DNA of 64,000 bases from Paracoccus cavernae (GTDB taxonomy: Bacteria; Pseudomonadota; Alphaproteobacteria; Rhodobacterales; Rhodobacteraceae), in the NCBI GenBank assembly GCA_030410095.1, contig JAUFRC010000001.1, forward strand, positions 2,306,501 to 2,370,500, written 5' to 3'. Position 1 is the stretch's first letter, and every line of letters starts with the position of its first letter. The position numbers and the translations under genes are program-made. The notes beneath the pieces were generated by a model. That model did no database searches. It saw nothing but the letters and a program-made list of their open reading frames with translations, and was not told where the DNA came from. Below, in pieces: positions 20,341-30,429 of this stretch.

Positions 20341-20766
20341 TTATTTGCGGGCTGTAAAGTCCGTCTCGTCATGCGATGGATTGATATGATCTCCGGTCTG
20401 CAGCCGGCGAACTGCCGTGAGGAGTTCCTCGATTGCCTGTTCCGCGGCAGCGAGCTTCAAACCCACCATTAATCCCTGCCGTCCGGCCATCACGAGGAAC
20501 ATTCCCAGCACCTCATCTGAATGCCTTGCCAAGGCGACCAGATGCTCTCCGCTGGGACCGTATCTGCCGGCGAACCAGTTTTTCACTGTCTTTTCATTTG
20601 CTCCCGTCCAAGAGGCGACGACCTTTGCCCCCGCCCGACTGCTTCCGAGAGATCGCTTCAAGGCTGATGCGATTTCATCTGCGAACCAATTGTCGGCCAA
20701 ATCCTGGCCGTCCTCAGCATACCCGTTTTCGTTTGGAAAGAACTTGCCCTTTTTCGGAAACGACAT
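20341..20766 (-). CDS. Helix-turn-helix protein divergent from the recombinase
   Basis: 141 residues. The central part VVASWTGANEKTVKNWFAGR and the following YGPSGEHLVALARHSDEVLG look like a helix-turn-helix that binds DNA, as in small regulators found on mobile elements. The C-terminal third is a possible coiled coil (AAEQAIEELLTAVRRLQ). It is divergent from the serine recombinase with only 20 bases between start codons if the recombinase begins at 20787, so it probably represses that promoter (inference). Intact frame. Confidence 0.6.
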   Translation of the reverse strand: MSFPKKGKFFPNENGYAEDGQDLADNWFADEIASALKRSLGSSRAGAKVVASWTGANEKTVKNWFAGRYGPSGEHLVALARHSDEVLGMFLVMAGRQGLMVGLKLAAAEQAIEELLTAVRRLQTGDHINPSHDETDFTARK

Positions 20767-20786
20767 TCCGACCTCCCTCGCGTTAC

Positions 20787-22433
20787 ATGGATGAGGGAAT
20801 CCAACCGAAGTTTCGCGCGAATTGGATGAATTTGCTTGAAATAGTGAGGAACAGGCGCTTGAGCAGTCGATCGTCGATCAATTCCGCGAAGAGCGACGCG
20901 CCTCCGGATACGGATGTGCCTGCGGTTGCCTATGTCCGGATGTCGACCGATCATCAGAAGTACTCGACTGAAAATCAACTCGACGTCATTCGCAAATATG
21001 CGTCAGATCGCGGGCTACAGATTCTGCGCGTATTCGAGGATTCCGGTCGGAGCGGCCTTCGCCTTGACGGTCGCGAGGCGCTGCAAAATCTTATGGCCGA
21101 GGTTCAAACGGGCCATGCCGATTTCAAGGCGATCCTCGTCTACGACGTCAGCCGCTGGGGCCGGTTTCAGGATGCCGACGAAGGCGCGTATCACGAGCAT
21201 GTCTGCTCGCGCGCCGGGATCCGCGTCCACTACTGCGGCGAGCAGTTCGAGAATGATGGCAGCATCGGCTCAAACCTGCTGAAGACCGTAAAACGTGTGA
21301 TGGCGGGCGAATACAGCCGCGAACTCTCGGTAAAGGTCTTCGCGGGCCAGTGCCGCCTCGTCGAACTCGGTTTTCGCCAGGGCGGCGCGCCCGGATACGG
21401 ATTGCGCCGGGTGCTGATCGACGAGAATGGCGTTCCTAAGGGCGAGCTGTCGCGCGGTGAGCAGAAGAGCCTCCAGACCGACAGGGTCATTCTGGTTCCC
21501 GGTCCCGAGAACGAACAGCAGGTTGTTCGACGCATCTATCGAATGTTCGTCGAAGACGGCCGATCCGAGCGGGAAATCGCGGATATCCTGAACGCCAGCG
21601 AACTTCACACCGATCTCGGCCGGCCTTGGACGCGGGCGACGGTCCATCATGTTCTGACCAGTGAGAAATACATCGGCAACAACGTCTTCAACAAGATCTC
21701 CTTCAAGCTGAAGCAACGCCGGATGGTGAACCCCCGCGAGATGTGGATCCGCGCCGAGGGCGCCTATCCCGCTATCGTCGATGAGGCGCTGTTCCTGCGC
21801 GCCCGGGAAATCGTCGATGCGCGTAGCCGCCATCTTTCCGACCAAGACCTGCTGGACGGACTACGGGCCTTGCTTGCCAGCAAGGGCTTCCTTTCCGGAC
21901 TGGTCATCGACGAACACGAGGACACGCCATCATCGAGCGCGTTCCGGTCCCGGTTCGGCAGCTTGCTGCGCGCCTATGAGATGGTCGGATATCAGCCCGA
22001 CCGTGACTACCGATACATCGAGATCAACCGCAAGCTCCGCGAGGCCCATCCCCAGATCCTCGCGGAAATCATTGCCGGCATCGAAAACGTCGGTGGCAGT
22101 GCCGTTCAGGATCCCCTGACCGAGTTGCTGACCGTCAACGGCGAGTTCACGGTATCGGTCGTGCTATCGCGATGCTTCGAGACTGCGGCTGGCTCGCTGC
22201 GCTGGCGGATCCGCCTCGACACGGGGCTCCTGCCTGACATCACCATCGCCATACGCATGGACGAGCTGAACGCGGAGCCGCGCGACTATTACCTGCTCCC
22301 AAGCATCGACATGACCGCGGATCGACTTCGATTGGCCGAGCAAAACGGCCTGTCTCTCGATGCCTATCGTTTCGACACGCTCGATTTCTTCTTATCAATG
22401 GCCGGTAGGGCCAGATTTGCGGAGGTGGCCTGA
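20787..22433 (+). CDS. Large serine recombinase
   Basis: About 548 residues. The resolvase catalytic domain starts at about residue 45 (AYVRMSTDHQKYSTENQLD, Ser nucleophile in MSTD) with DVSRWGRFQDADEGAYHE and VMAGEYSRELSVKV; the recombinase domain follows (GYGLRRVLID, REIADILNASELHTDLGRPW, VLTSEKYIGNNVFNK). No zinc-ribbon Cys cluster was noticed. The C-terminal 200 residues are specific to this subgroup. ATG 20787 is used; ATG 20826 is possible. The stop overlaps the next gene's start, so recombinase and the two ParB-like proteins form one operon. Such enzymes integrate, excise or resolve mobile elements. Confidence 0.88.
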   Translation: MDEGIQPKFRANWMNLLEIVRNRRLSSRSSINSAKSDAPPDTDVPAVAYVRMSTDHQKYSTENQLDVIRKYASDRGLQILRVFEDSGRSGLRLDGREALQNLMAEVQTGHADFKAILVYDVSRWGRFQDADEGAYHEHVCSRAGIRVHYCGEQFENDGSIGSNLLKTVKRVMAGEYSRELSVKVFAGQCRLVELGFRQGGAPGYGLRRVLIDENGVPKGELSRGEQKSLQTDRVILVPGPENEQQVVRRIYRMFVEDGRSEREIADILNASELHTDLGRPWTRATVHHVLTSEKYIGNNVFNKISFKLKQRRMVNPREMWIRAEGAYPAIVDEALFLRAREIVDARSRHLSDQDLLDGLRALLASKGFLSGLVIDEHEDTPSSSAFRSRFGSLLRAYEMVGYQPDRDYRYIEINRKLREAHPQILAEIIAGIENVGGSAVQDPLTELLTVNGEFTVSVVLSRCFETAAGSLRWRIRLDTGLLPDITIAIRMDELNAEPRDYYLLPSIDMTADRLRLAEQNGLSLDAYRFDTLDFFLSMAGRARFAEVA

Positions 22434-23341
22434 TGCCCGACGACATCCCAACCGATGCCCACAAGCATGTGACGCTCATACCGACCGACATGATACGGAT
22501 CCTCAATCCGCGTGTGCGCAACCGGCGAACATTCGAGGAAATGGTCGAGAGCATCGCGCGGATCGGCCTCAAGCGGCCGATCACGGTCACCCGGCGCGCG
22601 GACACGGAGCCAGCAGAATACGATCTTGTCTGCGGTCAGGGGCGGCTCGAAGCTTTCATTGAACTGAAGCAGGACGCCATCCCCGCCATCGTGATCGATG
22701 CTGACGAGAGCGATTGCTTAGTCATGAGCCTCGTCGAGAATTGCGCCAGGCGCCAGCATCGCGCGATCGATCTGATGCAGGAAATCGGCACCCTTCGGCA
22801 ACGCGGCTATAGCGATCGCGAGATTGCCAACAAAATCGGGGTCAGTTCCGAATACGTTAACATGATCGCCGGACTGCTGGAGCGCGGCGAGCAGCGCCTC
22901 GTATCAGCAGTCGAAACCGGAATCATGCCATTAAATCTCGCGATCGAGATTTCCAAAACTGATGACGAAGGGGCTCAGCGTGCCCTCATGGATGCCTATA
23001 CCGAGAAGAAGCTGCGTGGGAAAAAGCTGACGGCTGTGCGGCGCCTGCTTGAGAGACGCCAGCGGCAAGGTCGGCGCATCGATGAAACGCCTTTCGGCCG
23101 CAAGGTTAACCGTAGCGAGCGTCCTTTAACCAGTGATGCCCTCGTGCGAGCCTACCGGCAGGAAGCTGACCGCCAAAAGGTGATGATCAAGAAGTCCGAA
23201 CTGGCCCAGAGCCGGATCCTCTTTGTTGCGGAAGCGTTCCGTGCGTTGCGGAGCGATGAGAACTTCCTGACGCTGCTGCGCGCGGAAAATCTCGAAGCTA
23301 TGCCCACATATCTGGCAGAGCAATCGAGGACGAACCCATGA
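22433..23341 (+). CDS. ParB/RepB-like DNA-binding protein 1 (RepB C-terminal domain type)
   Basis: 302 residues. The N-terminal ParB domain reads VTLIPTDMIRILNPRVRNRR, ESIARIGLKRPITVTRR and VCGQGRLEAFIEL (the GxxR-type box that binds CTP in ParB proteins), then a helix-turn-helix (YSDREIANKIGVSSEYVNMI). The C-terminal part resembles the RepB domain found in plasmid partition proteins of alphaproteobacteria. Starts one base inside the recombinase stop and overlaps the next gene by four bases. There is no ParA partner here, so it probably serves the recombinase or transposon rather than partition (inference). Confidence 0.85.
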   Translation: MPDDIPTDAHKHVTLIPTDMIRILNPRVRNRRTFEEMVESIARIGLKRPITVTRRADTEPAEYDLVCGQGRLEAFIELKQDAIPAIVIDADESDCLVMSLVENCARRQHRAIDLMQEIGTLRQRGYSDREIANKIGVSSEYVNMIAGLLERGEQRLVSAVETGIMPLNLAIEISKTDDEGAQRALMDAYTEKKLRGKKLTAVRRLLERRQRQGRRIDETPFGRKVNRSERPLTSDALVRAYRQEADRQKVMIKKSELAQSRILFVAEAFRALRSDENFLTLLRAENLEAMPTYLAEQSRTNP

Positions 23342-24257
23342 CGCGAAAGGATCGCTCCAACCGCGACGCCGTCCTCCACAGCTTTGAGGATACCTGCGTG
23401 ATGCTGCCCGTCAACGCGCTTTTGCCGGTTCGGACGCTCAGGAACGCAACAAAATCCAGCAGAAAATATCAACAGATCGCCGCTTCGATCCGCGAGGTCG
23501 GTCTTGTGGAACCGCCTGTGGTCGCTCGCGCCCCGTCAAATCCGGGCACCTTCCTTCTGCTGGATGGGCATGTTCGTATCGAAGTGCTGAAGGACCTTGG
23601 TATTGAAACGGTTGAATGCTTGATTTCCACCGATGACGAAGCCTTCACCTATAACAAGCGGATCAGTCGGTTATCGTCGATCCAGGAACACAGAATGATC
23701 CGGCGCGCCATTGAGCGCGGGGTTCCTGAAGAAAAATCGCCAGAGCGCTGGACGTCAATCCCCAGACCGTCCGCCGCAAGTTCCGCATGCTGAACGGAAT
23801 CTGTGACGAGGCGGTTGCCATCCTGAAGAACAAGGCCTGTCCTATGGTGGTGTTCGAAACCCTCAGGAAGATGAAACCACTGCGCCAAGTCGAAGCTGCC
23901 GAACTGCTCGTTAATGCCAATAATTACTCGGCCGCTTATGCCTCTGCGATTCTAGCCGGAACCCCTCAGGCACAGCTGATGGAAGGCGCGAGGCCCAAGC
24001 GCCTAAAGGGCATTTCGCCCGAGGCAATGGTCCGGATGGAAAACGAACTGGCGCGCCTTCAGGAGGCGATCACCTCTAGCCAGGCGACTTACGGTCAGGA
24101 TCACCTGCATCTGACCATCATCAAGGGCTACCTTGCAAAGTTGCTCGGAAACGCACGGGTGGTGCGCTATCTGATGCAAAATCGTCCCGAGTTCCTGGCC
24201 GAGTTTCAAACAATTGCAGATATGACATCCACGCTTCCGCCCGAGGCCGCCGCCTGA
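23338..24257 (+). CDS. ParB/RepB-like DNA-binding protein 2, one frame break
   Basis: About 306 residues after repair. ParB-type N-terminus (VMLPVNALLPVRTLRN, ASIREVGLVEPPVVAR, LLLDGHVRIEVLKDLGIE) and, after the break near 23745, a helix-turn-helix (IARALDVNPQTVRRKFRML) and a RepB-like C-terminus (PMVVFETLRKMKPLRQVEAA). Adding one A to AAAA restores the frame. It is a diverged relative of the previous gene, and tandem pairs like this are typical of this recombinase-linked module. Convergent with the tniQ operon. Confidence 0.8.
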
Positions 24258-24441
24258 CCACGCCACGACGACCGACGGGGACCCGGACCCATATTAAGCG
24301 CGGGGACCGCAGGAGACGCCGCACTGTGGGGCGGATCGAGTGCGGTGGTGGGGATGGCGGCGAACCCGTTCGGAGCCCACCGGGCTGGTTCGAGTTTTCG
24401 CCGGCCGCGTGACCGGCTTGTGGTCAGTCACGATATGATGT

Positions 24442-24480
24442 GGGCGTGCCGAGAAAGCACTGATGGATCCCGGCACGCCC
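24442..24480. repeat. Perfect 10-bp inverted repeat between the two transposon operons
   Basis: GGGCGTGCCG (24442-24451) and CGGCACGCCC (24471-24480), 19 bases apart. A second overlapping dyad pairs AAGCACT in the loop with AGTGCTT at about 24482-24488. It lies in the 303-base gap (24258-24560) between the convergent ParB-like and tniQ operons, where no gene is seen. It could be a terminator without T run, or a binding or recombination site for the ParB-like proteins or recombinase. Confidence 0.5.
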
Positions 24481-24560
24481 AAGTGCTTGTCGCCCATGCG
24501 ATTGCAACGCTTCGTCATTGCCCGCATGCCACCGGTCCAACCTGCTGACAGGGCAACGTG

Positions 24561-25268
24561 TTACTCTCGGTATGAAGCAATTGCCTTAGCTTCGGTCTGC
24601 TTCGGCAGATGGTTGCGCGGAATCGGGACGGTACTGACCCATTCGTTCTCGCCACGCTCTCGGAATGTATGGACAGCACGCTCAATGATACCTTGGTCGA
24701 TGACCGGCGCATCCACTACCATATGCAGTCCTACCCCATAGCTGTACGAACGATCAATTTCAAAGGACTCATAGATATCTGGCGGGGAATCTTTCAGAAT
24801 CTGCGATGCTGTGCGTTCCTGGTGCTCTCGTACCGTCAGGCCGTCGAGGGAGACATAGCGACGCGGTTCGGGAAAAATAACCCGATGCATTTTCTGACCA
24901 CGCACCGACGGCACCGGTACGGTTTTCCAAGCAAATTCTGCGCTAAATTCGTCCTCTGTCAGCAGGGACTGGGTTTGCTCCCAAGCCAGCTCGCTGATCT
25001 GGTCCCAGAATGCCATCTGGCCCGTGATGATCTCAGCATTCCAAATCGTATGGCCATCCATGCTAAGAAACAGGAAATCGAACCACTGATTATAGATATC
25101 GGGTCGTCCGGGCTCATCCAGCGTTTGATGACTGGTGAATATACCGCCATAGCGCGGCGTATCGCACAGGATCCGCCACCGCAATTGAACGAAGGCGTCG
25201 CGCTGCCGGCGGCGGGAAAGCTCGCCAAACGGAAGCTGGGACCTGCGACCTTTACTGAATCTTGCCAT
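24561..25268 (-). CDS. Unrecognised protein at the end of the tns operon
   Basis: 235 residues, intact, no family recognised. The start is basic (MARFSKGRRSQLPF), then SRRRQRDAFVQLRWRILCDT; the middle holds DIYNQWFDFLFLSMDGHTIW and FWDQISELAWEQTQSLLTED; the end is mixed alpha/beta (SFEIDRSYSYGVGLHMVVD, IERAVHTFRERG). No nuclease, zinc or helix-turn-helix motif is evident. Its ATG lies 17 bases inside the end of tniQ, so it is translated with the transposition genes and probably takes part in transposition or target choice. It could be an accessory factor special to this transposon family. Confidence 0.6.
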   Translation of the reverse strand: MARFSKGRRSQLPFGELSRRRQRDAFVQLRWRILCDTPRYGGIFTSHQTLDEPGRPDIYNQWFDFLFLSMDGHTIWNAEIITGQMAFWDQISELAWEQTQSLLTEDEFSAEFAWKTVPVPSVRGQKMHRVIFPEPRRYVSLDGLTVREHQERTASQILKDSPPDIYESFEIDRSYSYGVGLHMVVDAPVIDQGIIERAVHTFRERGENEWVSTVPIPRNHLPKQTEAKAIASYRE

Positions 25269-26772
25269 GGTTTTTCAGTCCTGTTGAGGCTGTTGACGCC
25301 AGCGCAGCCCTATTTCTGGGGAAAATGCGCAACCTTTCCAATACCGCAGCTGAGTCCTTCTCCGCGATGCCCAACGCGCCGAGTCCCTGTTTCCTGCGAT
25401 CATATGTGAAGTTAACCTCAGCGGCATCAGCCGCCAGCAGGACATGCGATGTTCGCGTCCGGTGTGCGCGAGCGAAGATTGTCAACGGTTTGCAAGCTAC
25501 TTTCCGCCGTGTCTTTCGAATTTTTGTTGGAGCCATCCAGGTGCCCAGGAATGCATCCAAAGTCTCTGGCCTGAACCCCATCATTCTATTGTTGAACCGG
25601 AAATCTGGCAGCAAAAGCTGGTCCGCAATGAGTGTCCGCAAGACCTCGACACATATGCCCAAGTGACGCCCGGCATCTTGAGCGTTGAGGAGGTCTTTGA
25701 GCTTTGGTGCAAGCTCAGCGATCAGCGCTGGATCGACAACGTGGCTTTCCCCGGCCCGAATGTCGTATTGTGCTTTTAGCACAAGTGACGTGATCTTCGT
25801 TCCAATGCCGTGCTGCTTGCAGAGAGAGCGCAGCGTTGTCGGTTGAATGCCACGCGTCAGAATGCCGAAAACCTTCTCTTGCCCGGTAAAACGAAAATTC
25901 TCGCCGACATATTCGGCCATGACTTCGCATATCGGCCGGTAAGCGGACTGGTCTTTTCGAAAATAAAACTGATCAAATGCCTTTCCGAATGCCTTACGAT
26001 AATCGTTGCCATGCCGGCCCCGACCAATCTGATCGTGCAGAAAATCCTTCACGGCCGCTGGCCCCTTAGTCAGAACGTCTGCTCCAACACATCCATGTTG
26101 CCGTCGCTCGTCAGGGAAATATCTTGCCAGCTTGCGTTGGCGCCACGCGAGGCCATCGCGCCAAACACCTCGGCCGTGTGGATGATGACATCGAGCTGAA
26201 GATCGTCGATCCATCGGCCTGCATGCATCCCGCCCAACCGCTCTGCTATATAGCACTCCATCGAGGTTGGGCGATCAGGTTGCCACATCGCCTTCTGTGC
26301 TGCCGTCAACTGCAAGACCAAGGACGACAGATCCGGCTGGATGCGCGAAGCTTTGCGGGGGTTATCGTCATCAGACGGATCTCGTGCTCAGCGCAAACGT
26401 GGTTCGCATCGATCAGCCAATCCGTGCGAGCAAGGCAAGCTGATCTTAGATTTCCATCTGCTAAGTTACCCAGACAAGCCGGGCAAAATCGGAAGCGATC
26501 CTTGGCGCACATGACCTTGTCCGGGGATCGGCGCCGAGTTGCAGCCGTCGGGGATTGCTAGCGTCGAGCGCCCCATTGCCGAGAGCGGCAGGGTCACAGC
26601 CCGTGTATCTGGCCAGACGCTCGACGCTGTGCCTGTCCCCCATCAGCAAGGCGCGGAGGTCCAGATCGAATAAGTAGGCCATCTCGGGAAGGGATGAGAG
26701 GCCTGACAGGCGAGCGATGCGATATCCATAGGAAGCGACGGTTTCTCGGGTGTGCGGGGCAGGAAAGATCAT
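25252..26772 (-). CDS. tniQ: TniQ/TnsD-like target-selection protein, three frame breaks
   Basis: About 507 residues after repair. N-terminal TniQ domain: FPAPHTRETVASYGYRIARL, LDLRALLMGDRHSVERLARY, then a zinc-finger-like segment (RFRFCPACLGNLADG ... ANHVCAEHEIRL: Cys, Cys, Cys, His). The C-terminal half (KAFGKAFDQFYFRKDQSAYR, GILTRGIQPTTLRSLCKQHG) looks like the extended DNA-binding region of TnsD-type proteins. Breaks near 26080, 26345 and 26530 are each repaired by one G or C. In Tn7-like elements this protein recognises the target DNA and recruits TnsC. Its ATG lies just after the tnsC stop. Confidence 0.85.
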
Positions 26773-26773
26773 C

Positions 26774-27771
26774 TCACCGCTTCCCCTTGGCTTTCGTGGA
26801 CGCCCTTGCAAGCCTGCTGAAACAGCGGGTTCAAGCGGTGCGCGTCCGGTGTTTACACTCCGGAAGTCCGACACAAGAAAGGGGTTTCGGAGAGCACCTT
26901 CACCGCTGCGCTCGGCGTAGAACCGTGCGAAATCCTGAATGCCGACCGCTGGGTGTCCGTCAGCCAGGGCGCAAGTAATCGCACCGATGATCAGTTCGAC
27001 CACGATGCCGAACTGTTCGCGCCCCGCATGGAGCAGACGGGGTACGAACTCCACGTCCGCGAGATCTGACGCCATTGGCAGGTCCGCAAGTCCTGCATAC
27101 CCGGCTACCAACTCGGCAACATCATCGCGGGCGTCGAATTCGGTCACAGGAAGAAAGCGGGTGATGAAAAAGCGGCGTGACAGCTGCGGGTCTTGGGTCA
27201 GCAGCTCATGGAGCTCTGGCGTTCCGCTGACAACCAGATTGGTCGGCCAAGAAGGAATCTGCATGAGGCTTTTCAGGGCGTTGATCACCCCCGCCTTCTC
27301 CGCGTCTGAACCCCGGCCTCCAAGCTCTTGCCCCTCATCAAGGTGGATCAGCCAGCATTTCCTCAGTTGCAGGTGAAAATTGACCAATTCCCACATACGC
27401 GACGCTGTGGTGTCGCGAAGCAGCTGGAAATCCAGCGCATGCAGGATCGCGCGAGCCAGGTCCTTCTGGGTGGCGGGCGTTGGAACCCGGATGGAGATCC
27501 AGCGAAATTCGCCGGGCTCGGTGCCCGAGGTGTCAATCCGACTCAGAATTCTCTGGATAGCCGTGGTTTTGCCGCTACCGGATTCCCCGATCACAGCGAT
27601 TCCACGACCTTCAGCCGTCAGGCCAAGGTCCAGTTCGGCCTGTCGCTTATCCATGACCTCACCAAAAATCCGCCTGACGGTTTCGTAGCCCGGATGGGCC
27701 ACGAAGTTTTTGCGCAGGGATACGGCGACGCGCGCGATATGCTCTGGAGCTGTTCGTAGGTCACTCGTCAT
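26774..27771 (-). CDS. tnsC: TnsC/TniB-like AAA+ transposition regulator, frame break near its end
   Basis: About 332 residues. Walker A is IGESGSGKTTAIQRIL, Walker B CWLIHLDEGQELGG, followed by sensor regions (TNLVVSGTPELHELLT, SRRFFITRFLPV). The ATG at 27771 has GGAGG seven bases upstream, inside the end of tnsB. As written, a missing G near 26785 fuses it to tniQ; adding it gives a normal end RPRKPRGKR and a stop overlapping the ribosome binding site of tniQ. Such ATPases form filaments on target DNA and link TniQ to the transposase. Confidence 0.9.
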
Positions 27772-29892
27772 CTTCGAACCTCCAGCCCTTACGCGACGGT
27801 GGGGGCCATCAGCAGGAGGATCTTTCAGTGCTGGAGGTGCATCGGCACTGTCGGCATCGGCACTTCCAACCTCAAACCCACCTTGCAACCACCCCGAGCC
27901 GCTTGGCTGTTGATCCGTGGAGACTGCGGGTAACAGGTGCAGTCCAAGGCCGAGCTTTTCCTCTGCCCTGTCGATTTCCTCAGCGGAGTACTTCATCCGC
28001 CCAAGCTGCGCGGCGTTGGCGGCATCGGTCGAGAGCTGATCGAGACGGCGCAATCCGTCGTGTAAAATTTCCGCCGAAACGGCAGCGCGTTCACGATTAT
28101 GCTCCATGACGGTTTGGGCAAAAGCCGACCATTGGTAGAATGATATTCCCGCCAGCGCCCCGGACAGATCATGAGCCGGATACCAGGTTCCGTCGATTTC
28201 GACGGCGATCCAGCCGAGATCCATTTGGTCGAACCGGAGGCGCACTTTCCGCTGGTGACGATGCTTATAAGCATCGCGCAGCTCGTCGCAGGTGAAGTCG
28301 GCACCGAACACGCGAACCCCGCGACCAGAAATTGTGCGTTCAAGCTCCACACCGAAGATGGCCCGGCGATCCATCGCATCTACCGGGATAGACAGGCCAT
28401 ATTTGTCGACCAGTCGGTCCCAACAAGCTGCCGGCGTTTCGCCCTGAAGACCGGCGTGAGGGCGTTGGTGATAGACGTCGACAACATAGGTCACGAGTGC
28501 CGCCAGCAGGTCCTGATCGGTGAGGGACACTTCGGCTTCTGCGTTGTAATCGCTCCGCTGCACGGGGTTTGAGAATGTCCGCCCGCGAAAACGGCTGACG
28601 AAATGCGACGAAAACGTGCTGAACAAGCGCTCAATGCGAGGCCGGAGTTTAGCGACACCTCCGGGCGGATTGATCAATCGGGCATGCAATCCAGCGGTGG
28701 TGACCTTGAAATCATCGCTAACGAATGCGGGGCCCATGTCGGCGGCGATGGACTCCGGGCGTCCACCCTGATGCCAGCCAGCCCGACAGCCTAAGCTAAG
28801 CGCGATGGCAGTTTTGTCGGACGTCGCCATTTCCAGCGTCCGGATAGCCGCTTGCGAACTGGTCGATCTGGACAAGGTGAGCCCAACAACGCAGCGCGTT
28901 GCACAGTCGATGGCAACGCAGACGATCAGGCGCGTCACTTCGAGAGCGGTGGCCTGCTGCGCCGTCAGCTGGTCAAGCAGACCTGCATCAGAGATCAAAG
29001 TCATGAGATCGACCTCCCACTCATCGATCTCGACCCGCTCCATCGGCCGAAGCACTTGAACGCCGTATTCGATGATGGCGAATTTCTTGTTGGCGGCATC
29101 CACGCCGTGGCGTTGAAGGTAGATCTCGTAGGGGTCCATCCGTCTGATCGCACGATAGACCGAGGAGCGGGATGGCGGTTGCAGTTTGGGAAGGTGATGT
29201 TCCGCACGTCCTCGATTGAAATCCGCATAAAGGTTTGTCGCCCTCTCGTGGATGCCGTCGATGCTCGGACGAAGCGGAGAAGCATATTCAGCGATCAGCG
29301 CATCGAAGGCGCCGCGTTCGCCGGGCAGCATGTGACGTTTGTTGCCGCAGCGATGCGTTTTGGGAACCAAAGCCATGATGTTAAAATCGCTGTTCACGTA
29401 GTCTCGTGTCCAGGTGAGTAACGTTTTGGCGCAGGGCGGTGTGTTCAGGGCCTCTTTGCGCCCCGCGCGCTTTACAAGCCCACGCCGGCGTTTGCGGATC
29501 GCCATCTCCACAGCCCCGATTATGGCGGGCAGAATGGCATTTACGGATGGTTCGCTGCGCTTGCTCAGACCAGCGTGGACGTATCGCAGCAGTTCTTCCA
29601 CATACAGTTGCCTCCACAGCGCTGTGTCGCGCTTGGCTTCCGGGAGGTCACGGAAATGTTCTGGAAACCCGATCAGCGCCCGCTCAGCGACAGCGCGTGA
29701 CGCTCCTTTTGCGACATAACGGAAGCGGGGACTTCGGAGCAGCTCTTCTAATTCACCGTGTGTGATGCTGCGGGTGATTTGCGGTGCCGATATGCCGACC
29801 AAGACGATACCGTCAGTATCATGTGAAGAAACTCGATATTCGGCACCATCAAGGATGATAAGATCGAGGCGGTTAAAATCGCTGTGTTTCAT
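27761..29892 (-). CDS. tnsB: TnsB/TniA-like DDE transposase (Mu/rve type), frame break near its end
   Basis: About 711 residues. DNA-binding N-terminus, then the DDE integrase core: Asp in VEIDEWEVDLMTL, Asp in ESIAADMGPAFV, Glu in PRIERLFSTFSSHF, and the Mu-type C-terminal domain (VRLRFDQMDLGWIAVEIDG). As written the frame runs on into tnsC without a stop, but one extra C in the CCCCC run near 27795 gives a natural ending KGWRFEDDE with the stop overlapping the tnsC start by 11 bases. It binds the transposon ends and joins 3' ends to the target. Confidence 0.9.
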
Positions 29893-29902
29893 CGCGGCCC
29901 CC

Positions 29903-30429
29903 TCAAGCGAACATCATGTGGGAGAAAGGGGGAACAGCGGGCGCGCCCAGCTCTTTGGCGCGCTCAATCAGACGTGTCGTCGGAGCGTGCGGAACGATTG
30001 TCTGTCGGGGCACGTCCGCATCGGTGAACAGCAGCACCCGTGTCGCGAATGATCTGGGCAGTTGCGCGGCGATGAGCCTCAGCGTGTCTTCGAACCGGTA
30101 CTTGCAGACACGGGTCAACGGACGAACGGCCACGGCACTCGCTGTGCCATCGATATGTTTCGCCAAGAAGTCGAAATGATGACTGACGCGCTTGCCCCGC
30201 GTGTCGACGTAGCTGATGGCAGGGGTTGCGCCTGCACCTCACGAATGTCGGGGTTCGCAACCAGCTGATCCCAGCAATGGGCTTCCAGTCCAGATTCAAG
30301 CCTGCTGATGACAGGTCGGGGCAAAAAATATCGCACATCAACGACCTGTACGCGCGCACTCGCCTTTGAGCGCGCCGGAACGATACGGCTGGCCTCGGCC
30401 AGCACGGGAAAACGGAAGAAGGGGTTCAT
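29903..30429 (-). CDS. tnsA: TnsA-like endonuclease, one frame break
   Basis: About 175 residues, short for TnsA. Restriction-endonuclease-like pattern: SRLESGLEAHCWDQLVANPD (Glu), then after repair of a missing C near 30212, SYVDTRGKRVSHHFDFLAKH (Asp in HFDF) and SAVAVRPLTRV, where most TnsA proteins have Lys in place of the Arg. TnsA cuts the 5' strands at the transposon ends, so a complete set with TnsB gives cut-and-paste transposition. The gene is 10 bases upstream of tnsB. The Lys-to-Arg change could weaken cleavage and favour copy-in products (inference). Confidence 0.75.

Noticed and set aside
26461..29892. A single 1143-residue TnsB-TnsC-TniQ fusion protein
   Set aside because: Each junction has a proper ribosome binding site and start codon, and adding one base to the C run near 27795 and one to the G run near 26785 gives normal protein ends (KGWRFEDDE, RPRKPRGKR) with overlapping stops. 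The fusion is a product of two missing bases.
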